Both the position numbers and the translations under genes were made by a program. Shown here piece by piece: positions 15,615 through 23,163 of a stretch of DNA of 64,000 bases; the first letter of the stretch is position 1; each line of letters opens with the position of its first letter. The stretch covers positions 1 through 64,000 of the forward strand of contig NZ_QYRT01000011.1 of assembly GCF_004923255.1 (NCBI RefSeq), in the 5' to 3' direction. This DNA is from Subtercola vilae (lineage in GTDB: Bacteria > Actinomycetota > Actinomycetes > Actinomycetales > Microbacteriaceae). Under the pieces are notes generated by a model. The model had not been told where the DNA came from, did not search any database, and saw only the letters and a list, made by a program, of their open reading frames with translations.

Positions 15615-17192
15615 TCAGGTCGAAAGGCAGGCCAGGGCCAGGTAGAGGTCGACCCGGTCATCCATCGAGCTCACATCGCGCCCCGTTAGCTCTTCGATTC
15701 GCGCGATGCGATAGCGCAGGGTATTGGGGTGAAGGTGCAGCGACCGGGCCGCCTCCTGCCAGGCGCCGCCCGTGTTCAGAAAAACGCGCAACGTCTCGAC
15801 GAACGCCGCGCCGTGTTTGGCGTCGTACTCGACCAACGGCCGCAGTACCAGGGCACCGAACGACGTGCGCGTGCGTTCGCCGAGCATGCCCAGAAGGGCC
15901 CGATGGCTCTGGATGCTCGATGCCGTGCCGAGCAGCACCGCTTCGTCACCCGTGACCCCCGACAAGCGCTCCCGCGCCACAGCGTAACCCGCCCCCAGGG
16001 CGCTCACCCCGGCCATCGCGTCGCTGAGGCCCACCCGCAGCTGGCGACCGGCGAGCAGCGGCAGGTACGTTTCAGCCAGTGCCCGCACGGCCGCGTCGAA
16101 CCGGCTGGGCTCGCCCGCGGTCGTGGCTCCCTCGCCGTTGACGAGCAGCACCGGCTGATCGGCGAGAACACACCCGATCACCTGCGTGGTCTGCGACGAG
16201 AACAGCCGGTTCATCACCTCGAGCGCCGCCTCGGCCGGAAACCCGTGGCCGTGAACCTCACCCACCACCACACTCGTAGGCAACTGTGGGTCGAGCCCCT
16301 CGAGCCGCAGCCGTGTCGCCAGCTCAGTGGGCGAGACGGCGTCATCGACGAGCAACTGTACGAGCTCGCTGACCCTGCTGCGCCGGGCATCCCGCCAGCG
16401 AAGCGAGAACTCGAATTCCACGCGGAGCGCACCCACCAGGGTGTCGAACCCGCCGCGAACCTCTGCGGGCAACTCGCGGTAGTCGCCGTCGAACACCAGC
16501 GAACCGGCGGGGCGGTTCTGCGAGGCCACCAGCGGCCAGATCGACGAGGTGACCCCCGCCGTCGTCACGGAGGTCACGCGTGACGTGCCACCCTCCAGTG
16601 CATGGTTCCAGACACCGGCGATATGCGCACGGCTGGGGGAGCCGCCTACCGCGGCAATCGGGGTTCCTCGATCGTCGATGACCCACGCCGACACGGCGAA
16701 CTGTTCGGCGAAACGATCGGCGAACACTCTAAGGGCGGCTCGGGCTCCGTCGCCGCGCGCCAGAACGTCGGCCAGGCTGCTCGCGAGTTCGGCCTGCCGT
16801 GCGGCGACTGCACCGGGGGAGCCCTGCTGACCCTGCTCGATGGCGTCGCTCACCGATTTGAACGACACCTTCTCGGCCAGCGTCGCGAGGGTCAGGCCGA
16901 GTTCCCGGCAGAGGTCGATCACCTCGGGGGGTAGCTGCCCGATCTCGATGAGACCGATAACGACCGCCGACACCTTCTGCGAGGCGAGGGCGCCCAGAAA
17001 CTGACGGGAACCTCCCGGGCGCTGGCTCCACAACCCACTCGTGAGCACCAGATCATCCTGAGTCAGAAAGCGTGACGGATCGGGCAGATCGGTGATGTAC
17101 GCCCCGGATACCATGCGTTCTGACGCGTTCTCAGCGGCGACGATGACCTGGATGCCCAGCTCGGGCCTGGCGACGAGTTCGTTGAACCTCAT
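15615..17192 (-). CDS. PucR-family transcriptional regulator
   Basis: 525 residues. The N-terminal PucR domain (residues about 5-120, with QDDLVLTSGLWSQ and VSAVVIGL) is joined by a variable middle to the C-terminal helix-turn-helix WQEAARSLHLHPNTLRYRIARIEELTG near 480-506, the CdaR/PucR HTH_30 signature. PucR homologues activate purine or other nitrogen-compound catabolic genes. The ATG has GGGAAG about 6 nt upstream. The gene reads toward the DUF296 gene. The adjacent locus has an adenosine deaminase-like gene, but control of that locus by this protein is only a suggestion. A 16-bp repeat array lies directly upstream of the start. Confidence 0.87.
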   Translation of the reverse strand: MRFNELVARPELGIQVIVAAENASERMVSGAYITDLPDPSRFLTQDDLVLTSGLWSQRPGGSRQFLGALASQKVSAVVIGLIEIGQLPPEVIDLCRELGLTLATLAEKVSFKSVSDAIEQGQQGSPGAVAARQAELASSLADVLARGDGARAALRVFADRFAEQFAVSAWVIDDRGTPIAAVGGSPSRAHIAGVWNHALEGGTSRVTSVTTAGVTSSIWPLVASQNRPAGSLVFDGDYRELPAEVRGGFDTLVGALRVEFEFSLRWRDARRSRVSELVQLLVDDAVSPTELATRLRLEGLDPQLPTSVVVGEVHGHGFPAEAALEVMNRLFSSQTTQVIGCVLADQPVLLVNGEGATTAGEPSRFDAAVRALAETYLPLLAGRQLRVGLSDAMAGVSALGAGYAVARERLSGVTGDEAVLLGTASSIQSHRALLGMLGERTRTSFGALVLRPLVEYDAKHGAAFVETLRVFLNTGGAWQEAARSLHLHPNTLRYRIARIEELTGRDVSSMDDRVDLYLALACLST

Positions 17193-17218
17193 GACATGCT
17201 TCCCACGAAACCTCGCAG

Positions 17219-17292
17219 AACCTGTGTTGCAAACTGCCTGCGTTACGAACTGCCTGTGTCACACAATGCCTGTGTCACACAATGCCTGTGTG
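17219..17292. repeat. Degenerate 16-bp tandem repeats upstream of pucR-like gene
   Basis: Units begin at 17219, 17235, 17251, 17267 and 17283 (the last partial). The third and fourth are identical, tgcctgtgtcacacaa, and contain the palindrome tgtgtcacaca. The array runs from 27 bp before the pucR-like ATG right up to the 3' end of the minus-strand tRNA-Val. Confidence 0.85.
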
Positions 17293-17363
17293 GGCGATAC
17301 CGGACTCGAACCGATGACCTCTTCGGTGTGAACGAAGCGCGCTACCAACTGCGCCAATCGCCC
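17291..17363 (-). tRNA. tRNA-Val (CAC)
   Basis: 73 nt read on the minus strand. Acceptor GGGCGAT pairs with ATCGCCC, the D arm is GCGC...GCGC, the anticodon stem is CTTCG/CGAAG with loop TTCACAC (anticodon CAC), and the T arm is ATCGG-TTCGAGT-CCGGT. The discriminator is A and no CCA is encoded. Confidence 0.95.
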
Positions 17364-17478
17364 GAGTTCACGTTCAAACTCGTGCGAATCGATACTACTC
17401 GAAACTGGGCGGCCGAATCACACCAGCGCTTCGACCGGCCGGTCAGACCGGTTCATTACGACACGCGATCCGCTCGGT

Positions 17479-17508
17479 TTGGTTTTGTGATCGGGGTTCA
17501 GGTAGAGT
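17479..17508 (+). promoter_or_regulatory. Possible promoter of the tRNA-Gly/Cys/Val cluster
   Basis: TTGGTT (17479-17484) and TAGAGT (17503-17508) are separated by 18 bp and lie 50 bp before the first tRNA. This is a sigma-70-like match by eye only. Confidence 0.3.
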
Positions 17509-17558
17509 CTTCCAAGCACGCAGGAATGCGAGCAAAAAAGAAAAACAGCAGCAGTTTT

Positions 17559-17630
17559 GCGGATGTGGCGCAGTGGTAGCGCACAACCTTGCCAAGGTTG
17601 GGGTCGCGAGTTCGAATCTCGTCATCCGCT
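17559..17630 (+). tRNA. tRNA-Gly (GCC)
   Basis: 72 nt. Acceptor GCGGATG pairs with CATCCGC, the anticodon stem is CAACC/GGTTG with loop TTGCCAA (anticodon GCC), and the T arm is GCGAG-TTCGAAT-CTCGT. It is the first of three same-strand tRNAs. Confidence 0.96.
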
Positions 17631-17666
17631 CGAGTGTAGTAGTACCTTTGGGGCAACCCTCTAAAT

Positions 17667-17737
17667 GGTGGCGTGGCCGAGAGGCGAGGCAGCGGCCTGC
17701 AAAGCCGTCCACACGGGTTCAAATCCCGTCGCCACCT
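17667..17737 (+). tRNA. tRNA-Cys (GCA)
   Basis: 71 nt. Acceptor GGTGGCG pairs with CGCCACC, the anticodon stem is GCGGC/GCCGT (one G-T pair) with loop CTGCAAA (anticodon GCA), and the T loop is TTCAAAT. It lies 36 bp after tRNA-Gly. Confidence 0.96.
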
Positions 17738-17797
17738 CGCTCAAGACAAATAAAACCGTATAAGAAGAACCGTACAAGAAGAACAACACAAAGCAAT

Positions 17798-17869
17798 GGG
17801 CGGTTGGCGCAGCGGTAGCGCGCTTCCCTGACACGGAAGAGGTCGCTGGTTCGATCCCAGTACCGCCCA
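17798..17869 (+). tRNA. tRNA-Val (GAC)
   Basis: 72 nt. Acceptor GGGCGGT pairs with ACCGCCC, the anticodon stem is CTTCC/GGAAG with loop CTGACAC (anticodon GAC), and the T arm is GCTGG-TTCGATC-CCAGT. Its last 24 nt are part of the 113-bp duplicated unit. Confidence 0.96.
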
Positions 17870-17873
17870 CTGA

Positions 17874-17911
17874 AGATATGGTCCTGAATTCGTTCGGGGC
17901 CATATCTGTTT
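17874..17911 (+). terminator. Hairpin terminator of the tRNA cluster
   Basis: An 11-bp stem (agatatggtcc pairing with gggccatatct, one G-T pair) with a 12-nt loop is followed by a short gttt. It lies 4 nt after the tRNA-Val discriminator. The T tract is short, so termination may be imperfect. Confidence 0.65.
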
Positions 17912-18006
17912 AAGCCGGATCGAGCCGGCGACCGACGAGAATTAGTGAACGCGCTGCGTTCACTCTGAAATTCTCGTCCTGGTTCGATCCCAGTACCGCC
18001 CACTGA

Positions 18007-18044
18007 AGATATGGTCCTGAATTCGTTCGGGGCCATATCTGTTT
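18007..18044 (+). terminator. Second copy of the tRNA-Val terminator hairpin
   Basis: Identical to the hairpin at 17874-17911, carried by the 113-bp duplication, and following the orphan tRNA-Val 3' fragment. Confidence 0.6.
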
Positions 18045-18131
18045 AAGCCGGATCGAGCCGGCGACCGACGAGAATTAGTGAACGCGCTGCGCGTGCGCCG
18101 CGACGACGAGCGCGCCGTTCGATATCTCTGG

Positions 18132-18809
18132 CTAGAAGCTGATCGCCCCGCGAACCCGATGCCCCACTGCGATCGATTCACCCGAGACCGCGGCGCGCGG
18201 TGAAACCAGAAACGTAACCAGGTCGGCGATCTGGGCGGGAGACGACTGCCCGGCCGCACCCGGCTCGACCGCCGTCGCCGGATTGTCGGCCACCACGCCG
18301 GGGCTCACCGTCGTGACGCTCACACCGGTGCCGGCGAGGTCGTCTGCCAGGTTCTTCGCCGCGATGATGAGCGCTGCGTTGCGAATCGATCCCGCCATGT
18401 TGCCCGTGACGAAGGCGTTCTGGCCGCTGATGCCCACGATGCGGCCGTACCCGGCCGCTCGCATCACCGGCGCCACGGCGTTCGCGACCCTCAGAAACGC
18501 GATCGCTTTCGCATCGAACGCCTCAGCCACCTGCCCGGGGTCACCGTTCTTCGACGCGTCGAGTGTACGGGCGCTGGGGGCGGCCGTCACCACAACGGCG
18601 TCGAGCCGGCCGTGCTGCTCGATCACGGCTTTGACGCCCGCGGCCACCGACTCGTCGTCACGGGCATCCATCACAATGCCGTCAACCGCGCGGCGCGACG
18701 CCACTACAACCACGGCCTGCTCTTCGCGCGCCCGCGCCACAATCGCTGCGCCGATGTACCCGGCACCGCCGACGACGAGCACCACTCGACCACTGAGCTG
18801 AAGATCCAT
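18132..18809 (-). CDS. Short-chain dehydrogenase/reductase-like protein lacking the YxxxK site
   Basis: 225 residues with a Rossmann fold: the nucleotide-binding glycine motif GGAGYIG at 14-20, a strand leading to VVTAAPSA, and the helix SIRNAALIIAAKNLADDL. In classical SDRs this helix starts YxxxK; aligning RNAAL with the usual SKAAL puts Gly and Asn at the Tyr and Lys positions, so the usual catalytic pair is absent. It may be an atypical or non-catalytic SDR, or bind nucleotide for another purpose. It stands alone, with its 3' end 40 bp from the tRNA-linked duplication. The start ATG has only a weak ribosome site. Confidence 0.75.
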   Translation of the reverse strand: MDLQLSGRVVLVVGGAGYIGAAIVARAREEQAVVVVASRRAVDGIVMDARDDESVAAGVKAVIEQHGRLDAVVVTAAPSARTLDASKNGDPGQVAEAFDAKAIAFLRVANAVAPVMRAAGYGRIVGISGQNAFVTGNMAGSIRNAALIIAAKNLADDLAGTGVSVTTVSPGVVADNPATAVEPGAAGQSSPAQIADLVTFLVSPRAAVSGESIAVGHRVRGAISF

Positions 18810-18865
18810 GAATCAAGGCTAGCTGGGCGGCGGGCGGGGCGGCGCACTCCGTCGCGGAAGAGTGG

Positions 18866-19225
18866 TCACCTGCCCGTCCAGCGCGGGCAGAACTGGTGCT
18901 CGGCCGCCTCCACTACGGCGTTCGACAGGTCGGCTCCGTAGCCCTTGGCGATGAGTTCGTTCGTCAGGGACGACAGCGTGGCGCGCCCAGACTTCAGTTC
19001 TGTGCATCCGGAATTGCCGAGAGCAATGAGGTCGGCGTCAGTTCGGCCCGCGTCTTCGCCGTTCGACCCACTGCGCACCGAGGAGAGGAACTGCTGATTC
19101 CACGAATTACCCGAGTGCGTGGCGAAAACCGAACTGACGGAGATGCCCACCAGAAGAAGTGCGACGAAGCCGAGGCAGGCGAGAAAGAAATGGTTTCTGA
19201 CCCACTCACCCGCAGAGAACATCAT
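18866..19225 (-). CDS. DUF732-domain membrane-anchored protein
   Basis: 119 residues. One N-terminal transmembrane helix (HFFLACLGFVALLLVGISVSS, about residues 12-32) is followed by an extracytoplasmic domain with the DUF732 pattern: DLIALGNSGCTEL near 65-77, GYGADLSNAVVEAAEHQFCP near 95-115. The two Cys probably form a disulfide. DUF732 proteins are secreted or anchored actinobacterial proteins of unknown function. Two adjacent ATGs are possible starts. It is 56 bp upstream of the SDR gene on the same strand but need not share a role with it. Confidence 0.65.
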   Translation of the reverse strand: MMFSAGEWVRNHFFLACLGFVALLLVGISVSSVFATHSGNSWNQQFLSSVRSGSNGEDAGRTDADLIALGNSGCTELKSGRATLSSLTNELIAKGYGADLSNAVVEAAEHQFCPRWTGR

Positions 19226-19441
19226 CGGAGCCCCGCCTCAGTTGTCATCGAATGAATGAACTGCTGTCGGGCCCGGCTGACGCCTTCGAGCACGGCTTCG
19301 GAGACGCCTTGGGCATTGGCCTGTCATGCGGGCCCGGCCCAATCTCTCAGCTCTGAATGACGAGCCAGAACTTCACAATCGCCAATCAGCCCGGTCTCGT
19401 TGTTGCGCATGTCGGGAATGGCCATGCCACTGATCATATGG

Positions 19442-19669
19442 TCAGGGGCAGACGCGCACCCTGCGCCCCTCCAACGTGACGATGTCGCCGAGCTGCAGCT
19501 GCCGCCCGCGGCGGAGATCGACTTCCCCGTTCACCATCACATGGCCCTCGGCAATGGCGTCTTTCACCTGACCACCCGAGTCGAGAAACCCTGCGAACTT
19601 GAGGAACTGCCCGAGACGAATGACGTCGCCGCCGATCGTCACGTCTTCGATTGGAGTCGGGTGCGTCAT
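19442..19669 (-). CDS. RNA-binding S4-domain protein (YbcJ-like)
   Basis: 75 residues forming a single S4 domain: IRLGQFLKFAGFLDSGGQVKDAIAEGHVMVNGEV then the strand LGDIVTLEGRRVRV. The length and pattern match the small stand-alone S4 proteins that bind structured RNA; the precise target is unknown. The upstream gap 19226-19441 on the other side of DUF732 holds nothing I can assign. Confidence 0.8.
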   Translation of the reverse strand: MTHPTPIEDVTIGGDVIRLGQFLKFAGFLDSGGQVKDAIAEGHVMVNGEVDLRRGRQLQLGDIVTLEGRRVRVCP

Positions 19670-19741
19670 CCCGAAATGCTAGCTGACCAGACATCCGGCG
19701 CGGACCGCCCCTTGCGGGTTCAGCCGACGCCAGCCGGCGAC

Positions 19742-20185
19742 TCAGGCGAGCAGTGCCGACTGCGTCGGGTGCGCGGGGAGCGCGGCCGCCGGGCGAACGA
19801 GGGCAGTTGGCCCGGGCGCTGCGAATCCGAACTGCTCATAGAGGCCGTGGGCGTTGCTGGTGAACAGGGTCCACCGAAAGCTCGCCCCGGGGCCATCGTC
19901 GATCATGGCCTTGACGATTCGCTTGCCCAGGCCGTGTGAGCGGTGCTGCTCGAGCACGATGACATCGGCGAGATATGCGAAGCCGAGGCCATCTGAGACG
20001 GCGCGTGCGAAGCCGACTTGCTCACCGGTTTGCTCGTCGTAGGCACCGATCACTCGCCACGCCTGCCGAATCTGAGTGGCGACGTCGTCGCGGCTTCGCC
20101 ATTTGCCCCAGTATGCCTCGCGCAGTGCGCCCCAGACCACGTCGATGTCGATTCGGTCACGGGTGTCGTCGACGATATAGCTCAC
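19742..20185 (-). CDS. GNAT-family N-acetyltransferase
   Basis: 147 residues from a GTG start. The GNAT core is visible: strand GFARAVSDG, strand FAYLADVIVLEQHRSHGLGKRIVKAM with the acetyl-CoA pyrophosphate loop (R-x-x-G-L-G, here RSHGLGK) near 80-86, and the C-terminal TSNAHGLYEQFGFAAPG typical of the family. The substrate is unknown. It is divergent from the SDR gene that follows, with a 98-bp shared upstream region. Confidence 0.82.
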   Translation of the reverse strand: MSYIVDDTRDRIDIDVVWGALREAYWGKWRSRDDVATQIRQAWRVIGAYDEQTGEQVGFARAVSDGLGFAYLADVIVLEQHRSHGLGKRIVKAMIDDGPGASFRWTLFTSNAHGLYEQFGFAAPGPTALVRPAAALPAHPTQSALLA

Positions 20186-20283
20186 TCTCGAATTTTAGAC
20201 CGGGCTGTGCCGGTGAGAGTGCGACGATAGCTCACAGCGGTCAGTTCGACCGTGGAGAACGACAGGCACAACGTGGGGGAGTC

Positions 20284-21264
20284 ATGACAGATCGCATCAT
20301 CACACCGTTCGGCGCAGAATCGACTGCCTCTGACGTGATCGCAGGAATCGACCTGACGGGCAAGCGAGTCATCGTCACCGGCGGTTCGTCAGGGCTCGGC
20401 AGAGAAACTTCCCGAGCTCTCGCCTCTGCGGGGGCACTCGTGACTCTGGCGGTGAGGAATGTCGAAGCGGCACGGGCGGTGGCCGACTCGGTAAGCGCCA
20501 GCACCGGCACCCAGGTCGAGGTGCGCGAGCTCGACTTGTCTGACCAGCATTCTGTCAGCCGTTTCGTGGCGGGCTGGGTGGGGCCGCTCGACATTCTGGT
20601 CAACAATGCCGGTGTGATGGCCTTGCCCGAACTCCGGCAGAGCGCTGACAGATGGGAGATGCAGTTCGCCACGAACCACCTCGGCCACTTCGCCCTCGCG
20701 TCGGGCCTTCACCGTGGCCTCGCTGCGGCCGGCAACGCCCGAGTCGTGTCGGTGAGTTCCGTTGGGCACATCGACGGCAAGATCGACTTCGACGACCTCA
20801 TGTTCGAACGCCGCCCATACAACGAGTGGGCCGCGTACGGGCAATCGAAGACCGCAAACATCCTTTTCGCAGTCGAAGCCAGCAAACGGTGGGCCGCAGA
20901 CGGAATCACCGCGAATGCCCTCAACCCCGGCCGCATCCCGACCACAGGTCTGATGCGGCACCTGCCGAGCACACCCCCCTCTGTTGCCCCCGGCATTGCC
21001 AGCAGCACCGGTGTCTCGATGAAGACCATCGAGCAGGGCGCTGCGACGACGGTCTTTCTCGCGTCGTCGCCCCTCCTCGACGGCATCGGCGGTCGCTACT
21101 TCGAAGACTGCAACGAAGCAGTCGCGCTCGTACCAGGAGTGCGACGCGGCTTCGCTGACTACGCCCTCGATCCGGCAGAAGCGGCGCGACTCTGGGCCGC
21201 CTCTGACGCCCTCATCGCCGACCGCCTCGTGCGAAGCGTTGCCCCTTCTGCCGACTCGCGATGA
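20284..21264 (+). CDS. Classical short-chain dehydrogenase/reductase (retinol dehydrogenase-like)
   Basis: 326 residues. Nucleotide motif TGGSSGLG at about 39-46, NNAG near 111, the active-site Ser (VSSVGH) and YGQSK near 185 (YxxxK) are all intact. Its length and the loop after the active site resemble the WWOX/retinol-dehydrogenase-like group of extended classical SDRs, with NADP(H) likely. The ATG at 20284 is preceded by GGGGGAG at good spacing; a much longer open frame upstream is an antisense shadow of the GNAT gene. The substrate is unknown. Confidence 0.88.
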   Translation: MTDRIITPFGAESTASDVIAGIDLTGKRVIVTGGSSGLGRETSRALASAGALVTLAVRNVEAARAVADSVSASTGTQVEVRELDLSDQHSVSRFVAGWVGPLDILVNNAGVMALPELRQSADRWEMQFATNHLGHFALASGLHRGLAAAGNARVVSVSSVGHIDGKIDFDDLMFERRPYNEWAAYGQSKTANILFAVEASKRWAADGITANALNPGRIPTTGLMRHLPSTPPSVAPGIASSTGVSMKTIEQGAATTVFLASSPLLDGIGGRYFEDCNEAVALVPGVRRGFADYALDPAEAARLWAASDALIADRLVRSVAPSADSR

Positions 21265-21387
21265 GGCCGAGCTCTCTGATTTTTCTCTCACCTGAAATCG
21301 CCCCTGGCGCGGGCGCTGACGCAGTACATTTCAAGATGGCCGTGCAGGAGAAGCCACCATGGCCGCCACCAAGGAGAATGACGCCGT

Positions 21388-21939
21388 ATGCCCACAACCA
21401 CCGCCCCGCCACAGCCCACCGCGCGTCGCCGCCGGAGCCTTCGGCCGTCGAAGATCGTCGAAGACAGCAACCCGCAGACGACGCACCCGGCCGTGCTTCA
21501 CCAGGCGGAGATCAGGGCCGCGAGCATCCAGCTCCGTATCGCCGACGCCATTACGGCGTTTGCCGGCTCGATGAACTTCGTCTATCTGCACGTCGTGCTG
21601 TTCGCAGCGTGGATGCTGTTCTTCGAGGCAAGCCCGTGGCCGACACTGACCCTGATCGTGTCGCTCGAGGCGATCTTCCTGTCGACCTTCGTGATGATCG
21701 GCCAGAACCGCCAGGCGGCGTTCCAGCAGGCGAAAGCCGACCGGGACTACTCGACCACAGAGCAGATGCTGGTCGAGAACACTGATGTGACCAAGCTCAT
21801 TCACGCGCTGACGAAAGAGATTCGCGCGGCCGTCATCGCCGAATTCGAAGCAGGTACGCAGACCCCGGGCAACGACGTCGACCATCGCATGGGGCGCTCA
21901 CCCGGCCAGCCTACTGATGGCCCGAAGCGGGGCGCGTGA
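21388..21939 (+). CDS. DUF1003 membrane protein
   Basis: 183 residues. After a basic N terminus and the ADAITAFAGSMNF lead-in, two transmembrane helices (FVYLHVVLFAAWMLFF and TLIVSLEAIFLSTFVMI) are joined by a short loop, followed by the hallmark GQNRQAAFQQAKADRDY and a cytoplasmic helical tail. This is the DUF1003 pattern; the function is unknown, and some relatives are annotated as cyclic-nucleotide-linked membrane proteins without proof. It overlaps the 3' end of the convergent minus-strand gene by 29 bp. Confidence 0.82.
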   Translation: MPTTTAPPQPTARRRRSLRPSKIVEDSNPQTTHPAVLHQAEIRAASIQLRIADAITAFAGSMNFVYLHVVLFAAWMLFFEASPWPTLTLIVSLEAIFLSTFVMIGQNRQAAFQQAKADRDYSTTEQMLVENTDVTKLIHALTKEIRAAVIAEFEAGTQTPGNDVDHRMGRSPGQPTDGPKRGA

Positions 21940-22318
21940 AATCGCGAGCGTACCGAGCGACCGTGGGCCAGGCCCGGGCGTCGATGAGCACAAAGAACTC
22001 GGTAATTCTGTCGACTTCGCATAGCCGGCTGATCTCCTCGGGAGGCGCGCTGCCGAAGAACTGAACTTCGTGCAGTACGAACGGCCGTTGTTGCCCCGGG
22101 TACTCGAGAATGGCGGTGAACCACCGTTCGCCTTCCGGATGCTCTGTCTCGACTTCGTCGTTGTCTGGGGCGTGCCCCGCAGAGGCCGACAGCCACTCTC
22201 CTGAGCGATTGCGCCCGCTGGGCGTTCGGCGCTCCGTTGTCGACGAACGGTCGCCCAGTACCCGCGACCAGAAAGCCGCCACGCGTGGGCCGTACCACGA
22301 TGCACCAGTTTCAGGCAC
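21911..22318 (-). CDS. Hypothetical protein
   Basis: 135 residues from a GTG with GGGGAG close upstream. I do not recognise the family. Residues 60-130 have ordinary globular character (WFTAILEYPGQQRPFVLHEVQFFG, FVLIDARAWPTVARYARDF) while the first 60 are polar and may be disordered. No membrane segment or Cys is present. It ends inside the 3' end of the DUF1003 gene on the other strand. A later start is possible. Confidence 0.5.
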   Translation of the reverse strand: MPETGASWYGPRVAAFWSRVLGDRSSTTERRTPSGRNRSGEWLSASAGHAPDNDEVETEHPEGERWFTAILEYPGQQRPFVLHEVQFFGSAPPEEISRLCEVDRITEFFVLIDARAWPTVARYARDFTRPASGHQ

Positions 22319-22449
22319 GGTCTCCCCGTCGAAATCCGCCGGGTCAAGAACAGACAGGGTCTTGGTGCGCGCGCGACTAACGGGTAGTAGAAGGGTAGAA
22401 CAGGCAACGCTGCTGGGTCTACCCCCATGACGGCATGCAGGCGGTGGCG

Positions 22450-23163
22450 TCAGACGTGCAGTTCGAGCGCCACGACCTGATGGGCCACGTCAGCCAATTT
22501 CAGGTGGTGACCGCGAGCGTAGCCGCGCAGGCGGTTGAAGGCTTCATCAGTCGAAATCGTGTGCGTGTGTGACAGAACACCCTTTGCCTGCTCGATGATC
22601 ACCCTCGAGCTCAGAGCGTATTCGAGTTGCGCGCTCACGAGGCCGACTTCTCGTACGTTTCGTTCCTGCAGAATGCCGATCGTCGCCACGTTCGCGAGGG
22701 CCGTGGCTGCGCGCACGTCTCTTTCGGCAAGTTCGCCGGTCTCAACCCGCATGAGGTTCAGCGCGCCGATGACTTCGTCGCGAAGCCGGAGCGGAATGCC
22801 GAGCAGTGAGGAGAAGCCCTGATCGAGTGCGCTGTCGCGAAACTCGCTCCACTCGTCTGGACTGGCACCGATATCGGGAACCGACACGGTCTGGCCGGTC
22901 GCGAAGCATTCGATGCACGGCCCAGCGACGGCAGAGAGCTGCATCAGTTCGACCAGTCGGCTCGCCTCGCTTGTCGATGCGATCAGTTCTAAGCTGCCGT
23001 CTTTGTCAGCGAGCAGAATACCCGCGGCGGCGATGTCGAAGATCTCGGTGCAGCTGTCGACGAGGGTCTGCAGCAGTTCGACGACATCGTATTCGTCGAC
23101 CAACGTGTCAGAAACCGTCGTGAAAGTTTCGAAGAGAAGATTCTCTCTCGTCGTGTTCGTCAA
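22450..23163 (-). CDS. GAF and ANTAR domain protein (RNA-binding antiterminator type)
   Basis: 237 residues. A GAF sensor domain spans about 15-165 (DIAAAGILLADKDGSLELIAST, GPCIECFATGQTVSVPDI, GIPLRLRDEVIGALNL). The C-terminal ANTAR domain spans about 175-235 (LEYALSSRVIIEQAKGVLS, EAFNRLRGYARGHHLKLADVA) with the conserved hydrophobic and Ala/Gly positions. ANTAR proteins bind paired hairpins in mRNA leaders to prevent termination. Its TTG start overlaps the stop of the next upstream gene as TTGA, so it is translationally coupled to a second GAF-ANTAR-like protein. Confidence 0.85.
   Translation of the reverse strand: MTNTTRENLLFETFTTVSDTLVDEYDVVELLQTLVDSCTEIFDIAAAGILLADKDGSLELIASTSEASRLVELMQLSAVAGPCIECFATGQTVSVPDIGASPDEWSEFRDSALDQGFSSLLGIPLRLRDEVIGALNLMRVETGELAERDVRAATALANVATIGILQERNVREVGLVSAQLEYALSSRVIIEQAKGVLSHTHTISTDEAFNRLRGYARGHHLKLADVAHQVVALELHV

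Larger units (their letters stand above)
17846..18091 (+). repeat. 113-bp exact direct duplication containing the tRNA-Val 3' end and terminator
   Basis: Copy 1 is 17846-17958 and copy 2 is 17979-18091, identical over all 113 bp and separated by 20 bp. Each copy begins in the T arm of tRNA-Val, so copy 2 carries an orphan 24-nt tRNA 3' fragment (17979-18002), followed by the same hairpin terminator. The 20-bp spacer and the end of copy 1 form a hairpin (17934-17978) with arms gacgagaatt/aattctcgtc and agtgaacgc/gcgttcact. Confidence 0.95.

Noticed and set aside
17219-17292. CRISPR array
   Set aside because: The repeats are 16 bp, contiguous and without unique spacers.
17846-18809. Prophage or integrative element next to the tRNA-Val duplication
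   Set aside because: No integrase, excisionase or phage gene is present; only the duplicated tRNA end suggests a past event.
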